From: JAMOQA01 sp964420365
GTDB lineage: Bacteria; Acidobacteriota; Polarisedimenticolia; J045
DNA length: 64,000 bases
Direction: 5' to 3'
NCBI GenBank assembly: GCA_964420365.1
Contig: CAYQTA010000048.1
Location: 1-64,000, forward strand
The first letter of the stretch is position 1. Each line of letters starts with the position of its first letter. The notes under the pieces are model-generated. The model was not told where the DNA came from. It saw only the letters and a program-made list of their open reading frames with translations, and searched no databases. The position numbers and the translations under genes are program-made. Positions 8,809 to 18,500 of the stretch are shown here, in pieces.

Positions 8809-11800
8809 ACCGCCTGATCGACTGGTTCGCCCGGAACGGGGTGGCGGCGAACCTGCTCGCCCTGTTCGTCGTGATCGCGGGGCTCGTCACCCTCTGGTCG
8901 ATCAAGATCGAGGTGTTCCCCGAGTTCTCGATGGGGTACATCAGCATCACGGTTCCCTATCCCGGCGCGGCCCCCGAGGAGGTCGAGGAGGGAATCACCG
9001 TCAAGATCGAGGAACAGATCCAGGGGCTTCCGGGCATCAAGCGGATCCAGTCGACCGCCGCGGAAGGGGTCGGCACCGTCCTCGTCCAGCTCGAGACGTG
9101 GGCGGACGCGCGGAAGGTGCTGGACGACGTCAAGGCCCGCGTCGACTCGATCAACTCCTTCCCGGAGGACGCCGAGAAGCCGGTGGTCCAGGAGGTGACG
9201 AACCGCTGGCAGGTGATCTCGGTGGCGATCTCGGGCGACGTCGACGAGAAGACCCTCAAGGAGGTCGCGGAGAACGCCCGGGACGAGCTGGCCGCCCTCC
9301 CGGAGATCTCGATCGTCGAGCTCCAGAACGTTCCCCCCTACGAGATCTCGATCGAGGTCCCCGAGGAGAACCTGCGTCGCTGGCACCTCTCGTTCGACGA
9401 GGTCGCCGCCGCCGTGCGCAACGGGGCCGTCGACGTGCCGGGAGGATCGATCCGGTCCCGGGGCGGCGAGATCCTGTTGCGCGGCCGAACCAGGGCCTAC
9501 CGGGGGCCCGAGTTCGAGAAGCTGGTCGTCCGGGCGAACCCGGACGGCACCCGCCTGCTCGTCGGGGACGTGGCGACGGTCGTCGACGGGTTCGCCGAAA
9601 CCGACCAGCGATCCCGCTTCGACGGGCGGCGCGCGGTGCTGCTCCAGGTCTACCGGGTCGGCGAGCAGCGCGCGTTCGACGTCGCTGGTGCGGTCAAGCG
9701 GTGGGTCGAGGAGGCCCGTCCCCGGATGCCGGCCGGGATCGTGATCGAGACCTGGCAGGACAACACGAAGGTCCTCCGCGATCGGCTCGACACCCTGCTG
9801 CGGAACGCGCTCCAGGGGTTCGTCCTGGTGTTCGTCACGCTGGCCCTCTTCCTCGAGCTGCGGCTCTCGTTCTGGGTCAGCCTCGGGATCCCCGTCTCGT
9901 TCCTCGGCGCGATCTGGCTGATGCCGGTCTCCGACGTCTCGATCAACCTGATCTCCCTGTTCGCGTTCATCGTGGTCCTCGGGATGGTCGTCGACGACGC
10001 GATCATCATCGGCGAGAACATCCACACCCACCAGCAGCGGACGGGACGCGGCGTCGAGGCGGCGATCCGCGGTGCCCAGGAGGTCGCCACGCCGGTGGTC
10101 TTCGCCGTGCTCACGACCGTGGCCGCGTTTCTTCCTCTCGTCCACGTGGAGGGCGTCACCGGCAAGGTGATGCGGGTCGTTCCGCTGATCGTGATCCCCG
10201 TCCTCTTCTTTTCCCTCGTCGAGTCGCTGCTCGTTCTCCCGAATCACCTCTCCCACCTGGCCAGATCGCCGCGGGAGCCCGGCCGGATCGCTTCCGCCTG
10301 GCGCCGATTCCGCGGGCGCTTCGACAGCGGCCTGCAGTGGTTCATCCACGAGGTGTACGCCCCCGCCCTGGAGTGGGCCCTCGCCTGGCGCTACCTGGTG
10401 CTCGCGCTCGGCGTCGCCGCCCTTCTCGTCACCGCGGGCCTCGTCGTCGGGGGATTCATCCGCTTCGTCTTCTTCCCGACCGTCGAGGCGGACTTCGTCT
10501 CCGCCTCCATCCGCATGCCTCTCGGAACGCCGGTCGAGGTGACCGAGGAGGCGGCCCGGCGGGTCGAGAAGGCCGCACTCGACCTGCGCGCCGAGATCGA
10601 CCGGGAGGCGGGACGGGAGAACGATCCTCGCCACAGCATCTTCCGCCACGTGCTGACGTCGATCGGCGATCAGCCCCTGCGAACCCTGCGAAAGGTACAC
10701 TCCGGCGCCGTCCGCGAGGACAACTCCGGATCCCACCTGGCCGAGGTCGCCATCGAGCTGGCCCCCGCCGAGCAACGAACGGTCTCCTGCGAGGAGATCG
10801 TCCGGCGCTGGCGGGCGGCGGCCGGGCCGATCCCCGGAGCGGTCGAGGTGCGGTTCAACTCGTCTCTCTTCGACCCCGGGGACGCGATCAACGTCGAGCT
10901 CGCCGCCGAGAGCCTGGCGGAACTGCGCCGGGCGGCCGACGAGCTGAAAGACGCCCTCCATCGCATCGAGGGCGTCTACGACATCGCCGACAGCCACGAG
11001 GCCGGCAAGCGCGAACTCCGGGTGCGGGTGACGCCGGAGGGACGCGCCCTGGGACTTACCCAGCTCGAGGTCGCCCGCCAGGTGCGCCAGGCGTTCTACG
11101 GCGAGGAGGTCCAGCGGATCCAGCGCGGGACCGACGAGCTCAAGGTCAAGGTCCGTTACCCGGCCACGGACCGCAGGACCCCGGCGACGCTGGAGGAGAT
11201 GCGGTTCCGCCTCCGCGACGGGACCGAGATCCCCTTTTCCGTCGCGGCGGTCGCGCTGCCGGGCCGCGGCTTCGCGAAGATCGAGCGGACCGACCGGCGG
11301 CGGACGCTCAACGTCACGGCGGACGTCGACCTGACCCGGGCGACGCCGACCGCCGTCGCCGCGCGTCTCGAGGAGGAGATCCTGCCGGAAATCATGCGGC
11401 GGCACCCCGGGATGTCCTGGCGATTCGAGGGAGAGCAGCGCGAGAAGCGCGAGACGATGGAGGGCCTGATGCGGGGCTTCCTCCTCGCGCTGGTGGGCAT
11501 CTACGCCCTGATCGCCATCCCGTTCCGCTCGTGGGTCCAGCCGCTGATCGTGATGAGCGCGATCCCCTTCGGCCTGATCGGGGCGGTGGTGGGCCACATC
11601 CTGCTCGGCCTCGACCTGACGATCCTCTCGATGTTCGGGGTCGTCGCCCTCGCCGGCGTCGTCGTCAACGACTCGCTGGTCATGGTCGAGTTCGTCAACC
11701 GGGCGCGGGAGCGGGGCGAACCGCTCTTCCGCGCGATCCGGGAGGCGGGCGTGGCGCGGTTCCGGCCGATCCTGCTGACGACCGCGACGACGTTCGCCGG

Positions 11801-11960
11801 GCTGGCCCCGCTGATGCTGGAGCGGAGCATGCAGGCCCAGTTCCTGATCCCGATGGCGGTTTCCCTCGCGTTCGGGATCGTGTTCGCGACCGCGATCACG
11901 CTCCTGCTGGTGCCCTGCCTCTACGTCGTCCTCGAGGACCTGCGGGGCCTGTTGCGCTGA
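8805..11960 (+). CDS. RND-superfamily inner-membrane efflux pump (AcrB/MexB type)
   Basis: A 1051-residue proton-driven pump of the hydrophobe/amphiphile efflux class. It begins NRLIDWFARNGVAANLLAL, with the first transmembrane helix, then a large periplasmic loop, TM2-6, TM7 near residue 530, a second periplasmic loop and TM8-12. The proton-relay pair of transmembrane helix 4 is present in VLGMVVDDAIIIGENI. YPGAAPEEVEE and the FGVVALAGVVVNDSLVMVEF segment of the second half are standard family signatures. Length is normal. It ends 15 bp from the convergently transcribed rho gene with no obvious terminator between. The sequence is closer to the broad 'AcrB/HAE' group without a drug-specific hint. 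Confidence 0.95.
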   Translation: MNRLIDWFARNGVAANLLALFVVIAGLVTLWSIKIEVFPEFSMGYISITVPYPGAAPEEVEEGITVKIEEQIQGLPGIKRIQSTAAEGVGTVLVQLETWADARKVLDDVKARVDSINSFPEDAEKPVVQEVTNRWQVISVAISGDVDEKTLKEVAENARDELAALPEISIVELQNVPPYEISIEVPEENLRRWHLSFDEVAAAVRNGAVDVPGGSIRSRGGEILLRGRTRAYRGPEFEKLVVRANPDGTRLLVGDVATVVDGFAETDQRSRFDGRRAVLLQVYRVGEQRAFDVAGAVKRWVEEARPRMPAGIVIETWQDNTKVLRDRLDTLLRNALQGFVLVFVTLALFLELRLSFWVSLGIPVSFLGAIWLMPVSDVSINLISLFAFIVVLGMVVDDAIIIGENIHTHQQRTGRGVEAAIRGAQEVATPVVFAVLTTVAAFLPLVHVEGVTGKVMRVVPLIVIPVLFFSLVESLLVLPNHLSHLARSPREPGRIASAWRRFRGRFDSGLQWFIHEVYAPALEWALAWRYLVLALGVAALLVTAGLVVGGFIRFVFFPTVEADFVSASIRMPLGTPVEVTEEAARRVEKAALDLRAEIDREAGRENDPRHSIFRHVLTSIGDQPLRTLRKVHSGAVREDNSGSHLAEVAIELAPAEQRTVSCEEIVRRWRAAAGPIPGAVEVRFNSSLFDPGDAINVELAAESLAELRRAADELKDALHRIEGVYDIADSHEAGKRELRVRVTPEGRALGLTQLEVARQVRQAFYGEEVQRIQRGTDELKVKVRYPATDRRTPATLEEMRFRLRDGTEIPFSVAAVALPGRGFAKIERTDRRRTLNVTADVDLTRATPTAVAARLEEEILPEIMRRHPGMSWRFEGEQREKRETMEGLMRGFLLALVGIYALIAIPFRSWVQPLIVMSAIPFGLIGAVVGHILLGLDLTILSMFGVVALAGVVVNDSLVMVEFVNRARERGEPLFRAIREAGVARFRPILLTTATTFAGLAPLMLERSMQAQFLIPMAVSLAFGIVFATAITLLLVPCLYVVLEDLRGLLR

Positions 11961-11975
11961 GCCGGGGAAGAGTCG

Positions 11976-13244
11976 TCAGGCGCCACGCATCCCGGCACCA
12001 AGGGCACGGAGGAACTCCTCGTTGCTCGGGTAGGCCGAGAGCTTCTTGAGCAGCGCCTCGACGGCATCGACCGGGCTCATCGTCGAGAGCGCCCGGCGCA
12101 GGAGGTGGACCTTCGGCGTCCACTCCTTGAGGAGCTTCTCCTCCTTGCGCGTCCCGGTCTGGTGGATGTCGATGCACGGGAAGACGCGCTTTTCGAAAAG
12201 CTTCCGGTCGAGGACGATCTCGGTGTTGCCGGTCCCCTTGAACTCCTGGAAGATCACCTCGTCCATCTTCGACCCGGTGTCGACCAGGCACGAGGCGATG
12301 ATCGTCAGGGAACCACCTTCCTCGCAACGCCGGGCCGCGCCGAAGAAACGACGCGGGTTCTCGAGGGTGCGCGAGTCGATGCCGCCGGAGAGGATCTTCC
12401 CCGAACCCCGCTGCTCGACGTTGTAGGCCCGGGCGAGCCGGGTCAGGGAGTCGAGCAGAACGAGGACGTCGCGACCCGACTCGACGAGGCGCTTGGCTCG
12501 CTCGAGCACGATCTCGGCCACGGAGACGTGGTTCCGCGCCAGCTCGTCGGAGCTCGAGGCGATCACCTCGCCGTCCGGGACCCGGCGCCGCCAGTCGGTG
12601 ACCTCCTCGGGACGTTCGTCGATCAGCAGGACGATCAGGTGGATCTCGGGATGGTTCACTCCCACCGCGTGGGCGATCTGCTGGAGGAGCGTCGTCTTGC
12701 CCGCCTTGGGCGGAGCGACGACGAGGCAGCGCTGCCCCTTCCCGATGGGAGCAACCAGGTCGACGACCCGCGGCTCCAGCGGTTCCGGGCCGGTCTCGAG
12801 CCGGATCGGGTCCTCCGGAGACGTCGGCGTCAGGTCCTGGAAGTGACGCCTCTCGCGCCACTTCTCCGGCGGGAGACCGTTGATCTCGTCGATCTCGTAG
12901 AGTGCCGGCCCCCGGCGTCCCGTCGGGCGCGCCTTCCCCCGGATCTCGACCCCCTCGTCGAACTTCCAGTTCCGCACGATGTCCGGGGCCACCCAGACAT
13001 CGTCGGGACGGGGCAGGTAGTTCGCCTTGCGGGTTCGCAGGAAGCCGTACCCCTCGGGCAGCAGCTCGAGGACGCCCCAGGCCTCGATCGGCTCCTTCGG
13101 CGCCTCGACGACCGCGCCCTCGCCTCCCGCGGCGGCGGTGTTCCCGTTGGAGCCACCCCCCCCACCTGCCGGACGGCGGCGCCGACGCCGGCGCTTCCAG
13201 GAGCCCTTCCGGTTCCCACCTTGCGACCGCTGTTCGTCCTTCAC
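11976..13244 (-). CDS. rho: transcription termination factor Rho
   Basis: A 422-residue hexameric RNA helicase that ends transcription. The N-terminal tail is a basic, Gly-rich stretch (a run of seven Arg in RKGSWKRRRRRRRPAGG). Next is the RNA-binding cold-shock-like domain (GVLELLPEGYGFLR, YLPRPDDVWVAP), and then the ATPase core. Walker A is APPKAGKTT and Walker B LIVLLIDERPEEV; the Q-loop/R-loop region (ERAKRLVESGRDVLVLLDS, GGIDSRTLENPRRFFGAAR) is intact. The GTG start at 13244 overlaps the stop of the upstream lipoprotein gene (GTGA). A longer frame to 13943 exists, but it only runs antiphase through that gene. Length matches E. coli Rho (419). Confidence 0.96.
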   Translation of the reverse strand: MKDEQRSQGGNRKGSWKRRRRRRRPAGGGGGSNGNTAAAGGEGAVVEAPKEPIEAWGVLELLPEGYGFLRTRKANYLPRPDDVWVAPDIVRNWKFDEGVEIRGKARPTGRRGPALYEIDEINGLPPEKWRERRHFQDLTPTSPEDPIRLETGPEPLEPRVVDLVAPIGKGQRCLVVAPPKAGKTTLLQQIAHAVGVNHPEIHLIVLLIDERPEEVTDWRRRVPDGEVIASSSDELARNHVSVAEIVLERAKRLVESGRDVLVLLDSLTRLARAYNVEQRGSGKILSGGIDSRTLENPRRFFGAARRCEEGGSLTIIASCLVDTGSKMDEVIFQEFKGTGNTEIVLDRKLFEKRVFPCIDIHQTGTRKEEKLLKEWTPKVHLLRRALSTMSPVDAVEALLKKLSAYPSNEEFLRALGAGMRGA

Positions 13245-13993
13245 GTTCCCCTTCCTGTCCCGCTTCCGGCGGCCGCCGTGGCCACCGTCGGATGCGGATC
13301 CGCTGCCAGCTTGTCCAGGACCTCCCGCCCTTCCGGGGGAAGGTCTCCCCTCTCGCACCGTTGCCGAAGGGCCACGGCCAGGCGGGTCCGTACGCGCCAG
13401 TCGCGGTCCTCCGCGAGTCGTTGCAGCCATCCCCCTGCCGGGTGACCCGCGAGCACGCAGGCCCGGGCCGCCCGGGAACGGATCGCCGGGTCGGGCTCGT
13501 CCTCCGCCATCCGGCACGCCTCGCGCCCGGCAGACGGCTCGCCGTCCCGCGCTCCCAGCTCCGCCCGCAGCAGGCGCAGCTCCTCGAGGTCGCCGCAGGC
13601 TTCCTCGAGCCCGGGAAGGAGCGCTCCCGGGAGGACGTCGCGCCGGAGGAACAGCAACCCGGCGACCGTCCCGCGGACCAGCGGATCCGGGTCCCGCAGG
13701 AACGGCACGAGCCGCGCCGCCTCCACGTCCTCGCGGGCGGCGACCCGGCGCGCTTCCTCGGCCCGGTCGAGCGGGCCCGGTATCCCGGCGGGAACCTGCA
13801 TCCCTGCTCCGGCAGGCACCCCGTCCCCGGACACGTTGACCTGGTTCGACGGGGGCCGTCCGCTTTCCTTCCCGGATTGGCCGGAACAACCGGCCTGGGC
13901 CACGACGAGCACGACGGACAGGACGGAGAGCACGTACTTCCATCCTCCCGCCGGCAGGGGGAAGCCTAGCAGAAGGCCTCGCTCGCTGTCCAC
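13241..13993 (-). CDS. HEAT-repeat lipoprotein upstream of rho
   Basis: A 250-residue protein with a hydrophobic N-terminal segment (KYVLSVLSVVLVVAQAGC) ending in a lipobox-like QAGC, so probably an exported lipoprotein. The rest is built of short helical pairs of HEAT/PBS type: AARLVPFLRDPDPLVRGTVA, DPAIRSRAARACVLAGHPAG, DRDWRVRTRLAVALRQRC. GTG at 13993 has AGGAG eight bases upstream; a GTG at 13933 is an alternative that would drop the charged n-region. It overlaps rho by 4 bp, so rho is probably translated from the same message. Function is unknown; HEAT proteins act as binding scaffolds. It lies 81 bp after a second HEAT lipoprotein gene. Confidence 0.72.
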   Translation of the reverse strand: MDSERGLLLGFPLPAGGWKYVLSVLSVVLVVAQAGCSGQSGKESGRPPSNQVNVSGDGVPAGAGMQVPAGIPGPLDRAEEARRVAAREDVEAARLVPFLRDPDPLVRGTVAGLLFLRRDVLPGALLPGLEEACGDLEELRLLRAELGARDGEPSAGREACRMAEDEPDPAIRSRAARACVLAGHPAGGWLQRLAEDRDWRVRTRLAVALRQRCERGDLPPEGREVLDKLAADPHPTVATAAAGSGTGRGT

Positions 13994-14074
13994 TCGCCGC
14001 TCTCCTGGAAAAGCCTCGCCGGGTGGGACCCCCGGGCTCGGCCCGGCGCCCCGGCTCACTGGACCCGGCCCATG

Positions 14075-14806
14075 CTAGGGACGCCCCCCGTCTCCCGCAA
14101 GCGCCTCCGCACTCGCTCCCGGACGCCGCTCCCGGATCATTTCCAGCGCGTGGCGGGCCGCTCCACGGGCGTACGCGTTCTCGTCCCGGGCCATCTCCTC
14201 GAGGGCGGGAATCGCGGCGGGATCGCCGATCCGTCCGAGGGCCTGCGCGGCCCAGGCCCGCACCTGGGTCTCCTCGTCCCGAAGCGCCTCCACCAGGGAG
14301 GGCACCGCCTCCCGGGCGCCGATCTCGGCCAGCGCCCGGGCCGCGGCCTCGCGCACCGAGGGTTCCGGGTCCGCCCGGAGGCGCTCCACGATCGCCGGCA
14401 CGGCGTCCCGCGCCCCGAGGCGCGCCAGGGCCTCGATCGCGCGGCGCCGGACCAGGGAAACGTCGTCATCGAGGAGCTCGACGAGGGTCGCCACGGACGT
14501 CCTCCCCGGGAACTCCCCCAGGGTGGCGGCCACGGTCGCCCGGACCCCCGGGTCCTCGTCCGCGGCCAGCCCCGCGATCTCGGGTACCAGCGCCGTCACG
14601 CGCTGGCGTCCAGCCATGGCGATGGCGGCGATCCGCACCCGCGGCGAGTCGTCGTGGAGCGCCTGCCGGAGCGTGGCCGGATCCAGGGTTCCCTCGTGCT
14701 CCTGGCGGTAGAGCGCCTCGATCCGCTCGTCCACCCCGGGCCCGCAGGCGCCGGTCGCGGCCAGCAGCAGGCATGCCAGCACCACGTACCCCCGCGGCGC
14801 GGCCAT
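14075..14806 (-). CDS. HEAT-repeat lipoprotein
   Basis: A 243-residue protein. The signal peptide ends ATGAC with C21 as the likely lipidated residue. From residue about 45 it consists of at least five well-formed HEAT/PBS-lyase repeats of about 31 residues: DDSPRVRIAAIAMAG, DEDPGVRATVAATLGEF, DDDVSLVRRRAIEALARLG, DPEPSVREAAARALAEIG, DEETQVRAWAAQALGRIG. Such repeats form a curved superhelix for protein binding. ATG at 14806 overlaps the upstream stop by one base (TGATG), so the CxxC gene, both HEAT genes and rho look like one operon. The function is unknown. Confidence 0.8.
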   Translation of the reverse strand: MAAPRGYVVLACLLLAATGACGPGVDERIEALYRQEHEGTLDPATLRQALHDDSPRVRIAAIAMAGRQRVTALVPEIAGLAADEDPGVRATVAATLGEFPGRTSVATLVELLDDDVSLVRRRAIEALARLGARDAVPAIVERLRADPEPSVREAAARALAEIGAREAVPSLVEALRDEETQVRAWAAQALGRIGDPAAIPALEEMARDENAYARGAARHALEMIRERRPGASAEALAGDGGRP

Positions 14807-15105
14807 CAGTCGAGGTCCAGCGGGTTCAGCGGCTTCCCGTCCTGCCGGGAGGCCTCCTCCCGGGCCTTCCGGAACTTCTTCTCCAGGAGCCGCTCCCGGT
14901 GCCGTTCCGCCTGGAACGCCTGCCGGAACGCGTCCTCCCGCCGGCGGTCGGCGTCGGCCAGCTCGGAGAGAAGGTCCTCGAACTCTTTCCGGTCGCCCCG
15001 GGGACGTTGCGAGTGCAGCACCACGCCGGTTTCCCGGTCGATCACCAGGACGCCGCGGCAGAAGGGACATTCCACCCGGATCTCGTCGGTCCCGCGCTCG
15101 GTCAT
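14806..15105 (-). CDS. small CxxC protein with coiled-coil tail
   Basis: A 99-residue protein starting at an ATG with GGAGGAGAGGG just upstream. The N-terminal half has a single zinc-ribbon-like knuckle, VECPFCRGVLVIDRETG, and there is no second Cys pair, so metal binding would need dimerisation. The C-terminal half (residues 40-90) is a charged helix rich in Arg and Glu, predicted coiled coil. It is the first gene of the CxxC-HEAT-HEAT-rho group. I do not recognise the family; it looks like a small conserved cytoplasmic protein rather than a chance frame, given its start signal and tight junction. Confidence 0.65.
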   Translation of the reverse strand: MTERGTDEIRVECPFCRGVLVIDRETGVVLHSQRPRGDRKEFEDLLSELADADRRREDAFRQAFQAERHRERLLEKKFRKAREEASRQDGKPLNPLDLD

Positions 15106-15197
15106 CCCTCTCCTCCTGCCGGGCGACTCGCGCCCGCCGGTGGCAAGATTGCCCCGCCGGGCCGCGCTCCTGCAAGGCCCGGCGAGGAGGGCCCGGG

Positions 15198-15491
15198 ATG
15201 CCGGTCGAGGTTCACCAGCGCGACGGACGCCTCCGCTTCCGGGTCCGGGTCGCCCCCGGGGCGCGCAAGGCCGGGATCGTCGGCCCCCACGGGGGAGCGC
15301 TCAAGGTGCGCGTCCAGGCACCCCCGGAGCGGGGAAAGGCCAACCGGGAGGTGTGCGCCCTCCTCGCGGACCACCTCGGGGTGGCCCCTGCCGACGTGAC
15401 CGTCGTCGCCGGGCATGCCTCCCGCGACAAGACGATCGAGGTGACCGGGCCCGGCGTCGCGGCCGCGCGCCGCGTCCTCGAGTCCGCCTGA
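15198..15491 (+). CDS. YggU/DUF167 family protein
   Basis: A 97-residue protein matching the YggU (DUF167) fold: RFRVRVAPGARKAGIVG, LKVRVQAPPERGKANREVC, then LLADHLGVAPADVTVVAGH and SRDKTIEV. Members are small alpha/beta proteins common in bacteria and archaea, of unproven function. ATG at 15198 follows GAGGAGGG. It is divergent from the CxxC gene, with 92 bp between the starts, and converges with the large secreted-protein gene that ends 49 bp downstream. Confidence 0.9.
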   Translation: MPVEVHQRDGRLRFRVRVAPGARKAGIVGPHGGALKVRVQAPPERGKANREVCALLADHLGVAPADVTVVAGHASRDKTIEVTGPGVAAARRVLESA

Positions 15492-15540
15492 GGCGCGCCC
15501 CGCAGCGGGCACCGGGGGGGGAGGCGAACCTCGGCCTCCA

Positions 15541-18500
15541 TCAGGGGCAGGGCGGAACCTGGCGCTCGTGGCCCGACGAATCGGTCCCGGCCGTCCCCTC
15601 GGTTCCGGAGAACCACCCGGTGACCAGGTACCAGGTCGCGCGCCCCGCGTCCGGTCGTTCCGGCACGTCGAGGAACGGGAGCGGGTACCGGGGCTGGCGG
15701 CACTCGCCGTAGGGCTCGCCCTCCCGGAGCTCGGCGGGGTCTCCGGAGTAGACCGAGTAGCTCTCCGCGCCCTCCTCCCGGACCCAGGAAAGCCGGTCCG
15801 GCGTCCCTCTCTCGACGGTCACCCCGCCGATTTCCTGGTCGTCCAGGTCGCACGCATCGCCGGTGCCGTCCGCGTCGCGGTCCGCCTGGGAAGCGTTCGG
15901 TCCGAGCGGGCAGTTGTCGTCCGCGTCGAGGACCCCGTCCCCGTCGTCGTCCTCGTCGACATCGTTCGCGACACCGTCGCCGTCGACGTCCTGGTCGCAC
16001 GCGTCCCCCACGCCGTCGCCGTCGGTGTCCCGCTGGAACCGGTCGGCGGCGTTCGGGCAGTCGTCACAGGCGTCCCCGACGCCGTCCCCGTCAGCGTCCT
16101 CCTGCCCGGGGTTCGCCACGAACGGGCAGTTGTCGACGTCCGCTCCCACCCCGTCGTGGTCGAGGGAATCGTCGTAGGGATCGCCGGGGAACGGGTCGCA
16201 GGCGTCACCCACGCCGTCACCGTCCTCGTCGGCCTGGTCGGCGTTCTCCGTGAAGGGACAGTTGTCGGCGTCGTTCTGCGCGCCGTCCCCGTCCCAGTCC
16301 CGCGCGGCGGCGTCGTCGCAGGTGTCCGGCAGGGGACGTTCGTCCCCGCTGGAGGCATTCCCCCCGCTTCCCTCGTTGCCGTCGCCGTCGACGCCGGTGA
16401 CCAGGAACCAGAACGCCTTTCCGGCCGCCGGCGTGTCGGTGATCGTGGTTCCCGGGGCCTTGACGAGGGGCCGGTAGCACCATCCCGGGTCGCCCGAGGC
16501 GAGCCGGTCCGCGAAGCCGAAGTAGACGTTGAAGCTCTCCGCGGCCGGTTCACGCTCCCAGCGAATCCGCTCCGTGCCGTCCGCCACCCGCTCGAGCATC
16601 ACGCCGGAAACCGCCAGGTCGTCGGTGTCGCAGGCATCGCCGGTGCCGTCTCCGTCCAGGTCGCCCTGCAGGTAGTTCGGCACGTGGGGACAGTTGTCTT
16701 CCCAGTCCTCCTTCCCGTCGCCGTCGTCGTCGGCGTCCGTGTCGTTGTCCTGGCCGTCCCCGTCGATGTCGGCGTCGCACTCGTCGCCGGTGCCGTCTCC
16801 GTCCAGGTCGCGTTCCATCTCGTGGGGGGTATCGGAGCACGGATCGCAGGCGTTCCCCCAGCCGTCCCCGTCGTCATCGACCTGCGGCGTGTTCCGCTGC
16901 CACGGGCAGTTGTCCTTGTCCGACCCGACGCCGTCCCCGTCCGGGTCGTTCAACGGGTCGGAGAGGAACGGATCGCAGGGGTCACCGTAACCGTCGAAGT
17001 CGACGTCGGCCTGGTCGGCATTCGGGAAGTTCGGGCAGTTGTCCGCCGTCCCGGTCCTGCCGTCGCCGTCCGGGTCTTCCTCGTCGTAGTCGATCCCCTC
17101 GCCGCCGGCGTAGACGTGGGCGTAGTCGGCGTAGTCGCGCAGGTCGAGCCACGCGGCCACGTACCCGTCGGAGCCCGCCCCCAGGGCGACGTCGTACGAG
17201 TCCGCGGCGCCCGGGGCCGACCCCAAGTCGAGGCGGAAGACCGGCCCGAAACTCGCGCCGCCGTCCGTGGACGACGTGGCGAAAACGTCGCGAGCCGTTT
17301 CTCCGGAGGGGGCGTTCCGGGAATCGACCCACCCGATGACCAGGAGGTCGCCGTCCGCGTCCATGTCCCACGAGTCCGGCGGGAAGGTGCCGGCGTCCAC
17401 GCCCCGGTCGACGCGTCCCCGGGCCTCCCAGGTCACCCCCTGGTCGCCGCTGACCGAGAGGCGGATCTCCCTGTCCCCGTCCCGGGCATCGGTCCAGGCG
17501 ACGTAGATCCGGCCGGCGGCCACCGCCACCCGGACGTCCTCCGCGGAGACGCCCTCCGGGCAGTCATCCACCCGCACGTCGCTGGCCAGCCAGGTCACGC
17601 CGCCGTCGCCCGAAACGTTCGCGTAGACGTGCCAGTCTCCGTCCCGGTCGTCCTCCCAGGCCACCGCCACCAGGCCGGCGTCGTCGCAGGCGATCGCCGG
17701 CCAGCGGGACTCGGACGAGTAGTCGGCGTCCCCGGTGTCGAGCCGGATCTCCGCGTCCGCGGGCAGCAGGGTCGCACCATGGTCCGTCGAGTAGCGGAGG
17801 AGGATCCGGCCCGGCTGGGACTGGGTGTTGCCCGAGTCGGTCGGGTGACGACGGTCGGTCCACGCGACGTACACGCGCCCCGTCCCGTCCGCGCAGAGGG
17901 CGGGCTCGCTGGCCCGCTCCATTCCAGGGTTGGGCGACCCCCAGTACTCGTCGGGTATGTTGACCCGCTGCTCCGGCTGCCAGGTCGCCCCCCCGTCGTC
18001 GGTACGGCCCAGCCAGATGGAGAACGTCCTCGCCCCCGGATCCCCGTCCCGGGCGTCCTGCCACGCGACGTAGGCATGCGGCCCCTGGCCGGCCGCCAGG
18101 CGCTGCTCGAAGAACGACTCCTGGTCGGGCGCCGTCTGGGGCACCTTCCGCCAGCTCTCGAACCATGAGGCGCCCCCGTCGGCCGAGGCGTTGGCCCGCA
18201 TCAGGTTCGTGTCCGTGTAGCTCGACACGAACATCGCGTAGACGTACCCCTCGTCGTTCGCCGCCACGGCCGAGCGGATCGAGTCGTAGTTCGGGTTGCC
18301 CGGCGTCAGGCTCTCGTTCAGACGCTGGTCCGCCCGGCGCCACGTGCCGCCCTGGTTGACGGAGACGTTGACGTAGGGGTCGTATCCGACGTAGTAGCGC
18401 CGGTCGAGGTAGACGGCCCAGGTGCGGTCCCCGACCACGTCCAGGGACAGTCCTCGCTTCCGGGTCTTCTGGCTCGCCCAGTCCAGGCGGTCGACGCGCC

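Noticed and set aside
8280..11597. 1105-residue minus-strand frame opposite the RND pump
   Set aside because: Composition is the complement of pump codons, with no start signal or recognisable domain. The plus-strand pump is unambiguous.
13245..13943. N-terminal extension of Rho by 233 residues
   Set aside because: The extension lies wholly inside the upstream HEAT lipoprotein gene in another frame and is Arg/Gly-rich noise. The GTGA overlap at 13241-13244 gives a normal 422-residue Rho.
15850..17080. Short tandem repeats that could suggest a CRISPR array or minisatellite
   Set aside because: The repeats are imperfect, in frame, and translate to calcium-binding thrombospondin type-3 motifs. 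There are no constant repeats separated by unique spacers.
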